Of a stretch of 7,009 nucleotides of DNA, positions 1 to 5,307 are shown in pieces. Position 1 is the stretch's first letter; each line of letters begins with the position of its first letter. Source of the DNA: Propionibacteriaceae bacterium (GTDB lineage: Bacteria; Actinomycetota; Actinomycetes; Propionibacteriales; Propionibacteriaceae); the NCBI GenBank assembly GCA_003158895.1, contig PMLO01000059.1, positions 1 to 7,009 on the forward strand. The letters run 5' to 3'. The notes below the pieces were generated by a model. It worked only from the letters and a program-made list of their open reading frames with translations, was not told where the DNA came from and did no database searches. The translations under genes and the position numbers were made by a program.

Positions 1-507
1 GCGCACCTCCGCAGGTGCGAGGCGTCGCTGTCGGTGATCGGCGACGGTGCGGACGTCGGCCCGTACTCGTACCTGCGTCCCGGCACCCGGCTCGGAGCCC
101 GCGGCAAGATCGGCGGCTTCGTCGAGACGAAGAACGCGGTGATCGGCGAGGGCGCCAAGGTGCCGCACCTCACGTACTGCGGTGACGCGGAGGTAGGGGA
201 CGGCGCCAACATCGGGGCCGGCACGATCTTCGCGAACTACGACGGGGTGACGAAGAGCCGTACGACGGTGGGCAAGGCGTCCTTCATCGGGTCGAACTCT
301 GTGCTCGTGGCGCCGGTGGACATCGCGGACGGTGCGTACGTGGCTGCCGGTTCGGCGATCACGAACGAGGTCGGACCCGGTGAGCTTGCGATCGCCCGAT
401 CCCGACAACGCAACATCGAGGGCTGGGTCGCCAGCAGACGACCCGGATCCAAGACCGAGGCAGCAGCCGACGATGCCCTCAGGGCGAAGAAGGGCGAACA
501 GCAGTGA
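1..507 (+). CDS. glmU: Bifunctional UDP-GlcNAc pyrophosphorylase / glucosamine-1-phosphate acetyltransferase, C-terminal part (5' truncated by window)
   Basis: The reading frame is open from base 1 to the TGA at 505-507, so the 5' part lies outside the window; the GTG at 34 is internal. What remains is the left-handed beta-helix acetyltransferase half of GlmU, which acetylates glucosamine-1-phosphate in the cytoplasm on the way to UDP-GlcNAc for peptidoglycan. Visible family signatures are the IGDGADVGPYSYLRPGT hexapeptide run, KIGGFVETKNA, the PHLTYCGDAE segment whose His (codon 166-168) corresponds to the catalytic His of E. coli GlmU, then NIGAGTIFANYDGVTK and GSNSVLVAP. A short Lys/Ala-rich tail follows. 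The uridylyltransferase half is not visible. The stop overlaps the prs start in a GTGA tetranucleotide, which implies translational coupling and one operon. Confidence 0.96.
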   Translation, partial: AHLRRCEASLSVIGDGADVGPYSYLRPGTRLGARGKIGGFVETKNAVIGEGAKVPHLTYCGDAEVGDGANIGAGTIFANYDGVTKSRTTVGKASFIGSNSVLVAPVDIADGAYVAAGSAITNEVGPGELAIARSRQRNIEGWVASRRPGSKTEAAADDALRAKKGEQQ

Positions 508-1481
508 GCACCGGTCTGACGAAGAAGGATCAGAAGCGCCTGATGTTGTTCGCGGGCCGGTCGCATCCAGCCTTGGCCAACGAAGTGGCCTCGATCCTCG
601 ACGTCGACCTGGTGCCGATGCGCGCCGTCACGTACGCGAACTCGGAGATCTACGTACGGTTCGAGGAGTCTGTACGTGGGTCCGACGCCTTCGTCATCCA
701 GTCGCACCACGCGCCCGTCAACGAGTGGATGATGGAGCAGCTGATCATGGTCGACGCGCTCAAGCGTGCGTCGGCGAAGCGGATCACCGTGGTGTCGCCG
801 TTCTACCCGTACGCCCGTCAGGACAAGAAGCACGCCGGCCGCGAGCCGATCTCCGCGCGGTTGATGGCCGACCTGTACGCGGCGGCCGGTGCCACGCGCA
901 TCATGTCCGTCGACCTGCACGCCGCCCAGATCCAGGGCTTCTTCAACGGTCCCGTCGATCACCTGCACGCCATGCCGCTGCTCAGTGAGTACGTCGCCAG
1001 GAAGTACGGCGAGGAGGACCTCGTGGTCGTCTCGCCCGACGCCGGGCGCGTACGGATGGCCGATCAGTGGACGGACAAGCTCGGCTGCACCCTGGCGATC
1101 ATCCACAAGCGGCGCGACCCCAACGTGGCGAACACCGTCGCCGTGCACGAGGTCGTCGGCGAGGTGGAGGGCAGGGTCTGCCTCCTGGTCGACGACATGA
1201 TCGACACCGCCGGGACGATCTGCCTGGCCGCGGATGCGTTGATGGCGCGTGGCGCGAAGGCCGTCATCGCCGCCGCGACGCACGCGGTCCTGTCCGGGCC
1301 TGCCGCCGACCGGCTGAACCGCTCGGCGTTCAAAGAGGTCATCGTCACCAACACGCTCCCCATCGACCCGTCGGTGGACGTCGAGTGTCTCACCGTCCTC
1401 TCGATCGCCCCGCTGATCGCGAAGGCGATCAAGGAGGTCTTCACCGAGGGCTCCGTCACGAGCCTGATGAACGAGGGCTGA
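504..1481 (+). CDS. prs: Ribose-phosphate pyrophosphokinase (PRPP synthetase)
   Basis: This 325-residue protein makes PRPP from ribose-5-phosphate and ATP, feeding purine, pyrimidine, histidine, tryptophan and NAD synthesis; in actinobacteria PRPP also feeds decaprenyl-phosphoribose/arabinose pathways. Length is normal for class I enzymes (about 310-330). Visible landmarks are FAGRSHPALANEVA near the N-terminus, NSEIYVRFEESVRG (46-59), SPFYPYARQDKK (98-109) with the nucleotide-binding Arg-Gln, HKRRDPN (around 201-207) in the catalytic flexible-loop area, and the PRPP-binding motif DDMIDTAGT (230-238). The GTG start at 504 is supported by an AGAAGGG ribosome site at 488-494 and by the four-base overlap with the glmU stop. 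Adjacent glmU-prs is a widespread arrangement. Downstream lie a large inverted repeat and a convergent exporter gene. Confidence 0.97.
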   Translation: MSTGLTKKDQKRLMLFAGRSHPALANEVASILDVDLVPMRAVTYANSEIYVRFEESVRGSDAFVIQSHHAPVNEWMMEQLIMVDALKRASAKRITVVSPFYPYARQDKKHAGREPISARLMADLYAAAGATRIMSVDLHAAQIQGFFNGPVDHLHAMPLLSEYVARKYGEEDLVVVSPDAGRVRMADQWTDKLGCTLAIIHKRRDPNVANTVAVHEVVGEVEGRVCLLVDDMIDTAGTICLAADALMARGAKAVIAAATHAVLSGPAADRLNRSAFKEVIVTNTLPIDPSVDVECLTVLSIAPLIAKAIKEVFTEGSVTSLMNEG

Positions 1482-1515
1482 CGGCGGTACGGTCCGAGCG
1501 GGTGCCGCCTGCCGG

Positions 1516-1622
1516 TGCCCGTCGGTTCATCACGTTAAGTGGGTGAATCGGAGGTTCACATGGCGAATTCGCCGTGTGAAGGTACAACTCGGCCACTTAA
1601 CATGATGAACCGAACGCGGGCA
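1516..1622. repeat. Concentric inverted repeats between prs and lysE
   Basis: The outer arms 1522-1542 and 1593-1613 are reverse complements over 21 bp with one exception (C1533/A1602). Inside them, 1555-1580 is a 26-bp palindrome centred on GAATTC with one exception (T1561/G1574). Both share the same centre, between 1567 and 1568, and the separating stretches 1543-1554 and 1581-1592 are 12 nt each. Beyond a 3-nt bulge (1614-1616), TGCCCG (1516-1521) can also pair with CGGGCA (1617-1622). The core is AT-richer than its surroundings. It sits between convergent genes, so a bidirectional terminator or RNA-processing structure is possible, although no U-tract follows. A small TIR-bearing mobile repeat (MITE/REP-like) is the alternative. 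The structure is read directly from the sequence; the function is unknown. Confidence 0.85.
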
Positions 1623-1626
1623 GGGC

Positions 1627-1652
1627 GGCCTCGGGAGGCCCTACAGGGCCTC
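1627..1652 (-). terminator. Candidate GC-rich hairpin terminator of lysE
   Basis: Two mutually exclusive stems overlap or directly follow the lysE stop codon (1641-1643). One is GGCCT/AGGCC around a CGGG loop (1627-1640). The other is GAGGCCC/GGGCCTC around TACA (1635-1652). Neither is followed by a T-run on the minus strand, so intrinsic termination is uncertain, though U-poor hairpin terminators are frequently proposed in high-GC actinobacteria. The inverted repeat at 1516-1622 lies just beyond and could act with it. Confidence 0.4.
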
Positions 1653-2240
1653 GGTCGCGAGGCGTACCGCCACCGCGAGCATGGTCAGGCCGACGAGAAC
1701 GTCCACCACCCGCCAGGTGCTGGGGCGGCCGAGGGGCTTCGACAGAGCCCTGGCGCCGAAGCCGAGGGCCGTGAACCAGACGATGCTGCCCGTACCGGCT
1801 CCTGCCGCGAAGATCCAGCGGGCGGCGCCTTGCTGAGTGGCCACGGTGCCGAGCATGACCACGGTGTCGAGGTAGACGTGGGGGTTGAGGTACGTGAGGG
1901 CCAGGGCGGTCGCGATGATCGACCGGCGACCGGCGTCTTCGCCCATCGAGAGCGCGGCAGGGTGCATCGCTGACCGGAACGAGCGGTACGCGAACCACAG
2001 CAGGTACACGACACCGGCCCAGGTGAGGGCGACGAGCAGCCACGGCACGTACCTGGCGAGCGTGCCGATGCCGAGCGTGCCGACAGCGATCAGCAGGAGG
2101 TCGCTCACGGCGCAGATCACCACGACGCTGCCGACGTGCTCGCGGCGCAGTCCCTGCCGCAGGACGTACGCGTTCTGTGCGCCGATCGCCACGATGAGCG
2201 AGAGGCCCGTCAACAGGCCCGTCAGGAAGGCGGTCAGCAC
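1641..2240 (-). CDS. lysE: LysE/ArgO-family basic amino-acid exporter
   Basis: This 199-residue, strongly hydrophobic protein has about six predicted membrane segments (roughly 2-24, 37-60, 64-85, 107-130, 138-162, 174-196). LysE/ArgO transporters export lysine and/or arginine across the cytoplasmic membrane to prevent toxic accumulation. Family marks are IGAQNAYVLRQG (19-30), CAVSDLLLI (43-51, with the conserved Asp) and TYLNPHVYLDT (116-126); overall it resembles E. coli ArgO and corynebacterial LysE. Substrate choice between lysine and arginine cannot be read. The start is a GTG (complement of 2238-2240) with a weak AGG-type ribosome site; a better-matched start is not visible. No LysG/ArgP-type regulator is adjacent. 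The gene converges on prs. A 38-bp degenerate copy of its 5' edge occurs at 3022-3059. Confidence 0.9.
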   Translation of the reverse strand: MLTAFLTGLLTGLSLIVAIGAQNAYVLRQGLRREHVGSVVVICAVSDLLLIAVGTLGIGTLARYVPWLLVALTWAGVVYLLWFAYRSFRSAMHPAALSMGEDAGRRSIIATALALTYLNPHVYLDTVVMLGTVATQQGAARWIFAAGAGTGSIVWFTALGFGARALSKPLGRPSTWRVVDVLVGLTMLAVAVRLATEAL

Positions 2241-2376
2241 GGGTACTGCCTATCGGCCGACGGGTCACCCTGACAACTCCCGTGCTTCGCCGGACTCTTC
2301 CGCCGCTCAAGGCGCTCCGTCGAGCGCCCGGAGATAGACCACGGGAGATTGTTTGATGATGGCCCTCTCACCATGG

Positions 2377-2406
2377 TTGCAGCCTTTGTACGACTGCAGT
2401 CATAGT
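2377..2406 (+). promoter_or_regulatory. Weak sigma-70-type promoter candidate for flp1
   Basis: TTGCAG (2377-2382) is separated by 18 nt from CATAGT (2401-2406). The spacer region also forms an imperfect operator-like inverted repeat, TGCAG...CTGCA (2378-2398). Both hexamers are only partial consensus matches, and the equivalent stretch ahead of flp2 is not conserved, so this is tentative. Confidence 0.25.
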
Positions 2407-2421
2407 TCGTCACGTACCTAT

Positions 2422-2438
2422 CCTTCCGGGGGGAACGG
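2422..2438 (+). promoter_or_regulatory. G-loop hairpin upstream of flp1, conserved upstream of flp2
   Basis: CCTTCC, GGGG and GGAA followed by a bulged C and GG can fold as a short stem with a G-only loop, 50 nt before the flp1 start. A counterpart with the same CCTTC/GAAGG stem stands 55 nt before flp2 (3220-3236). It is one of the few blocks kept between the two otherwise diverged upstream regions, which suggests a role in expression of the pilin genes. The function is inferred only. Confidence 0.4.
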
Positions 2439-2470
2439 CTGGGGAATCGTCAGGCGAGGGCCCGACGATC

Positions 2471-2490
2471 AAGGGAAGGGAACTCCATTG
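2471..2490 (+). promoter_or_regulatory. Ribosome site deciding the flp1 TTG start
   Basis: AAGGGAAGGG at 2471-2480 sits 7 nt before TTG 2488. The same layout, a long purine-rich site followed by 7 nt and the start, occurs at flp2 (3274-3294), where the start is ATG. This agreement is the reason for preferring the short forms of both prepilins. Confidence 0.55.
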
Positions 2491-2691
2491 CTTGCCGCGG
2501 TCTCTGCGTATCTCACGTCGATGGCGTTCGTCATTCAGGGAAGGCTCGGAAACGCCGCCAAGGGCGCGACCGCAGTCGAATACGGGCTCCTCATTGCCTT
2601 GATCGCCGCCGTGATCATCGCGGTGGTCGCTGTTTTTGGTACCACCCTGAGCGGCGTTTTCGCCAAGATCACGACGAAGGTCACGCCGTAG
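2488..2691 (+). CDS. Flp/Fap-type (type IVb) prepilin, copy 1
   Basis: From a TTG start this gives a 67-residue prepilin. Residues 1-26 form a positively charged leader ending in Gly26, and the next residues, ATAVEYGLL, give the class IVb signature G/(x4)EY with Glu at +5 and Tyr at +6. A hydrophobic segment LLIALIAAVIIAVVAVFG then runs into a short tail; the mature pilin would be 41 residues. Flp pilins are cleaved by a TadV-type peptidase and assembled by the Tad machine into adhesive surface fibres. TTG 2488 is chosen because AAGGGAAGGG (2471-2480) lies 7 nt upstream and because similarity to copy 2 becomes strong at this codon. The frame stays open upstream to 2353, where ATG 2356 also has a GGGAG site, so a 111-residue form cannot be excluded. 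No tad genes are in the window. Confidence 0.85.
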   Translation: MLAAVSAYLTSMAFVIQGRLGNAAKGATAVEYGLLIALIAAVIIAVVAVFGTTLSGVFAKITTKVTP

Positions 2692-2726
2692 TCGTCGCCT
2701 CGGTGACCGCTTCGGCCGCCACTTAC

Positions 2727-3020
2727 GCTCGCGCTGCTCAAGATCCGCGCCGTCGCGATCCCGACGTCGACGCTGCTCAGCGCCGCCGACCTCGCCTTCC
2801 GCTCCGACCCCAGTCACGCCACGGCGGTCGTCGCGCCGACGGCACTGCGGACCCGCGTCGACGAGCTGCCGAAGTCGATCACCTCGACATCTCCTCGCCC
2901 GGCTGGGGCAAGCACGCGTGGAGCAAGTTCTTCTCCCCGTTCCTCGCCCAGGCAACTGTCTTCGTCGTCAACTGCGACCGCTTCGATGAGTCCGCGCCGA
3001 TGCAGGTCATGGATGCACAC
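2727..3020 (+). pseudogene. Two-piece remnant of the downstream acyl-CoA synthetase gene
   Basis: Bases 2727-2879 match 3936-4088 of the intact synthetase gene at 147 of 153 positions, and 2880-3020 match 4321-4461 at 131 of 141. The 232 bp between the two source segments (4089-4320) are missing, which removes the YFTSGTTSRPK ATP-binding motif and shifts the frame by one. The 5' 350 bp and the 3' 846 bp of the parent are also absent. In the second piece six of ten differences change the amino acid (N to D, N to K, F to V, Y to C, A to E, L to P), as expected after loss of constraint. A plus-strand frame at 2703-3086 reads the second piece correctly but the first piece out of frame, so it should not be called a functional protein. 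The remnant is directly followed by a lysE fragment. Confidence 0.93.
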
Positions 3021-3021
3021 A

Positions 3022-3059
3022 GTGAGGAAGGCGGTCAGCACGGGTACTGCCTCACGGCC
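3022..3059 (-). pseudogene. Remnant of the lysE 5' end and leader
   Basis: These 38 bases match 2221-2258 at 35 positions, including an uninterrupted 28-bp identity (3025-3052 to 2224-2251). The matched parent region covers the first seven codons of lysE and about 18 bp of its leader. Orientation is the same as the intact lysE. The rest of the gene is absent; one base (3021) separates it from the synthetase remnant. The remnant GTG at 3041-3039 is 251 bp from the flp2 start, against 248 bp for intact lysE and flp1. Confidence 0.88.
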
Positions 3060-3291
3060 CAGCGACGCAGCAGCAACGTCATGTAGTGCCTGGGCCCGAT
3101 GCGCCCCGCCCGTGGTAGTAGCCGGCGCACCTCGGTCGTAGAACCGGAGTCCCCGTCTGATGGCATTCCTCTCACTCACCCTGTTAGGGCGGGGCGCCTC
3201 CCTCGACAGTGATCGTGATCCTTCTGGGGGCGAAGGGACACCGATGAAATCGATGGGCTCCGATGGCGAGGACGAGGGAGGGGGCCCACTC
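3060..3291 (+). other. Upstream region of the second flp gene
   Basis: This 232-bp non-coding stretch is positionally equivalent to 2259-2487 ahead of flp1 but mostly diverged. Recognisable shared blocks are TAGA(A/C)C...GGAG near 3139-3149, GT(C/T)TGATG near 3155-3162, CCTCTCAC near 3168-3175, and ATCCTTC-N-GGGGG near 3218-3230. No convincing promoter was found. An ATG at 3160 with GGAG (3146-3149) opens a longer frame into flp2. Confidence 0.55.
3220..3236 (+). promoter_or_regulatory. G-loop hairpin upstream of flp2
   Basis: CCTTC (3220-3224) pairs with GAAGG (3232-3236) around a seven-base TGGGGGC loop. It corresponds to the element at 2422-2438 before flp1, and stem conservation in an otherwise diverged leader suggests a functional RNA or DNA element. 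The role is unknown. Confidence 0.4.
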
Positions 3292-3492
3292 ATGCTGACC
3301 GCTGTCGGTGCGTACGCGACGACTTTGGCGTACATGCTTACGACCCGTCTCGGCAAGGCGTCCAAGGGGGCGACCGCCGTCGAGTACGGGCTGCTCGTGG
3401 CACTGATCGCCGCCGCGATCGTCGCCTCTGTGGCGGTGTTCGGCAACAACCTGAGCCGACTGTTCAGCAACCTCGCCACGACCATCCAGTAG
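3292..3492 (+). CDS. Flp/Fap-type (type IVb) prepilin, copy 2
   Basis: This 66-residue prepilin is a paralogue of the one at 2488-2691, with about 60 % identical residues. It has a 26-residue leader ending RLGKASKG, the cleavage motif G/ATAVEYGLL identical to copy 1, the hydrophobic helix LLVALIAAAIVASVAVFG, and a mature length of 40 residues. The tail after the helix (NNLSRLFSNLATTIQ) differs from copy 1, so the surface-exposed end may differ between the two pilins. The ATG at 3292 is chosen for its purine-rich ribosome site (3274-3284, spacing 7) and for alignment with copy 1. The frame is open further upstream to ATG 3160 with its own GGAG site, giving an alternative 110-residue form. It lies 93 bp before the synthetase gene, on the same strand. 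Confidence 0.87.
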   Translation: MLTAVGAYATTLAYMLTTRLGKASKGATAVEYGLLVALIAAAIVASVAVFGNNLSRLFSNLATTIQ

Positions 3493-3540
3493 ACCTGCCA
3501 CGGCGGAGCGATCTCGACGCCCCGGCGAACATCTCAGGGC

Positions 3541-3580
3541 TAGGCTACGAAGCCGTAACTCACGGATGAGTGGCAAGGAG
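3541..3580 (+). promoter_or_regulatory. Candidate -10 box and ribosome site of the synthetase gene
   Basis: TAGGCT (3541-3546) fits the actinobacterial TANNNT -10 pattern, but no good -35 hexamer is found at normal spacing (TCGACG at 3514-3519 is 21 nt away). AAGGAG (3575-3580) lies 5 nt before ATG 3586 and fixes the start firmly. The gene may therefore have its own promoter or be read through from flp2. Confidence 0.35.
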
Positions 3581-3585
3581 TTCTG

Positions 3586-5307
3586 ATGGCATTCACACCT
3601 CGTCCCGCGACGGACGCCACTCACGCTGTACGGGAGGCGCGCGACTTCTTGATGGCGCACGGCACCGACTACGACGCCGCGTTCGCAGGGTTCCGCTGGC
3701 CCGAGCTCGACGAGTTCAACTTCGCCACGGAGTGGTTCGACGTGATCGCCGGCGAACATCCAAACCGCAACGCGGTGACGATCGTGTCGCCCGAGCTCGT
3801 GGCCTCGTCCTGGACGTACGCACAGCTCTCCGAGCGCTCCGACCAGGTTGCACGCTGGCTGCGCAGCCTCGGTCTGGGATCCGGTGACCGGGTGATCGTC
3901 ATGCTCAACAACACGATCGAGCTGTGGGAGCTGCTGCTCGCGCTGCTCAAGATCCGCGCCGTCGCGATCCCGACGTCGACTCTGCTCAGCGCCGCCGACC
4001 TCGCCTTCCGCGTCGACTACGGTCACGCCACGGCGGTCGTCGCGCCGACGGCACTGCGGACCCGCGTCGACGAGCTGCCGAAGTCGATACTGAGGATCGG
4101 GGTGGGGGAGCAGGTGCCGGGATGGGTCGCGTTCAGCGAGTCCGAGAACGCGCCCACCGCGTACACGCCGAGCGAGCCGACGAAGGCCTCTGACCTCAGC
4201 CTGCTGTACTTCACGTCCGGTACGACCTCGCGGCCGAAGCTCGTCCGGCACACCCACGTCTCGTACCCCGTCGGGCACCTGTCGACGATGTGGTGGCTGG
4301 GCGTACGACCGGGCGACGTGCACCTCAACATCTCCTCGCCCGGCTGGGGCAAGCACGCGTGGAGCAACTTCTTCTCCCCGTTCCTCGCCCAGGCGACGGT
4401 CTTCGTCTTCAACTACGACCGCTTCGATGCGTCCGCGCTGATGCAGGTCATGGACGCTCACGATGTCACCAGCTTCTGCGCACCGCCGACCGTGTGGCGG
4501 ATGCTCATCCAGGCGGACCTCTCCCAGCTGAAGAAGCCGCCGCGCGAGCTGGTCGGTGCCGGTGAGCCGCTGAACCCCGAAGTCATCAGCCGCGTCCGGG
4601 ACGCCTGGGGCCAGACGATCCGTGACGGCTTCGGGCAGACCGAGATGACGTGCAGCGTCGGCAACTCGCCTGGTCAGGTCGTCAAGGACGGCTCGATGGG
4701 CCGGCCGATGCCGGGCTACCCGGTCGTGCTGCTCGACCCTGTCACCGGCGAGCTGACCCAGGACGAGGGCGAGATCTGCCTTGATCTGTCGCAGCGAATC
4801 CTGGGCCTGATGGATGCGTACGACAGTGACGCGGACATGACTGCCGAGGCGTGTCGGGGCGGCTACTACCACACGGGCGACATCGCCTCCCGTGACGCGG
4901 ACGGCTACCTCACGTACGTGGGGCGCTCCGACGACGTGTTCAAGGCGTCGGACTACAAGATCTCGCCGTTCGAGCTGGAGTCGATCCTGCTCGAGCACCC
5001 GTACGTGACCGAGGTCGCGATCGTGCCCAGCCCCGATCCCGTACGGCTGGCGGTGCCGAAGGCGTTCGTGACGCTCGCCCGGGACATCGCCGCGAACCCT
5101 CAGGACGCGGCCAAGGAGATCTTCGAGCACGCCCGCGAACGGCTCAGTGCGTACCAGCGGGTGCGGATCATCGAGTTCGTGGGCGAGCTGCCGAAGACGA
5201 TCTCCGGCAAGATCCGCCGCGTCGAGCTCCGGGAGCGCGAGGCGGAGCGCGTCGCTGATCCCGAGCGCACCGAAGGCGACCAGTTCCACGAGCGCGACTT
5301 CCGGTAG
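3586..5307 (+). CDS. AMP-forming acyl-CoA synthetase (ACSM/acetyl-CoA-synthetase-like)
   Basis: This 573-residue member of the adenylate-forming (ANL) superfamily activates a carboxylic acid with ATP and couples it to CoA in the cytoplasm. The core motifs are intact: P-loop-like YFTSGTTSRPK (208-218), NISSPGWGKHAWSNFF in the acid-binding half, GAGEPLNPEV, the A5 motif DGFGQTEMT (347-355), YYHTGD (427-432) with the ribose-binding Asp, GRSDDVFKASDYKI (446-459) at the domain hinge, and PKTISGKIRR (536-545) with catalytic Lys542. Length and the C-terminal pattern SPFELESILLEHPYVTEVAIVPSPDPVR resemble medium-chain acyl-CoA synthetases, but the substrate cannot be read. The last 25 residues are charged and probably disordered. 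ATG 3586 has an AAGGAG site 5 nt upstream. Two internal segments (3936-4088 and 4321-4461) recur as a pseudogene at 2727-3020. Confidence 0.94.
   Translation: MAFTPRPATDATHAVREARDFLMAHGTDYDAAFAGFRWPELDEFNFATEWFDVIAGEHPNRNAVTIVSPELVASSWTYAQLSERSDQVARWLRSLGLGSGDRVIVMLNNTIELWELLLALLKIRAVAIPTSTLLSAADLAFRVDYGHATAVVAPTALRTRVDELPKSILRIGVGEQVPGWVAFSESENAPTAYTPSEPTKASDLSLLYFTSGTTSRPKLVRHTHVSYPVGHLSTMWWLGVRPGDVHLNISSPGWGKHAWSNFFSPFLAQATVFVFNYDRFDASALMQVMDAHDVTSFCAPPTVWRMLIQADLSQLKKPPRELVGAGEPLNPEVISRVRDAWGQTIRDGFGQTEMTCSVGNSPGQVVKDGSMGRPMPGYPVVLLDPVTGELTQDEGEICLDLSQRILGLMDAYDSDADMTAEACRGGYYHTGDIASRDADGYLTYVGRSDDVFKASDYKISPFELESILLEHPYVTEVAIVPSPDPVRLAVPKAFVTLARDIAANPQDAAKEIFEHARERLSAYQRVRIIEFVGELPKTISGKIRRVELREREAERVADPERTEGDQFHERDFR

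Larger units (their letters stand above)
2241..2487. other. Divergent intergenic region between lysE and the first flp gene
   Basis: This 247-bp spacer carries control sequences for lysE (leftward) and flp1 (rightward). It contains a perfect 7-bp hairpin, GGCGCTC/GAGCGCC with a CGTC loop, at 2311-2328. It also holds a weak promoter candidate and a small hairpin just upstream of flp1, listed separately. Blocks at 2335-2371 align with 3139-3175 at a constant offset of 804 bp, showing it is a diverged duplicate of the region ahead of flp2. No known riboswitch class was recognised. Confidence 0.6.

Noticed and set aside
237..1283. 348-codon open frame on the minus strand
   Set aside because: It is antisense to glmU and prs; composition is that of a shadow frame.
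1539..1973. Open frame on the plus strand starting within the palindrome
   Set aside because: It runs antisense through lysE, has no credible ribosome site and encodes a low-complexity charged sequence.
2241..2340. Riboswitch in the lysE leader (guanidine-II, glycine or Mn-sensing types considered)
   Set aside because: The GGCGCTC/GAGCGCC hairpin read on the minus strand has a GACG loop rather than the ACGR loop of guanidine-II, there is no tandem partner, and the glycine and yybP-ykoY consensus cores are absent.
2692..3059. Insertion-sequence or integron origin of the mosaic segment
   Set aside because: No transposase, terminal inverted repeats or target duplication were seen; all recognisable pieces derive from the two neighbouring genes.
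2703..3086. 127-codon frame that a gene caller could name a truncated AMP-binding protein
   Set aside because: Only its middle part (from 2880) reads in the parental frame; the earlier half is out of frame and the end runs into lysE antisense debris. It is treated as a pseudogene.
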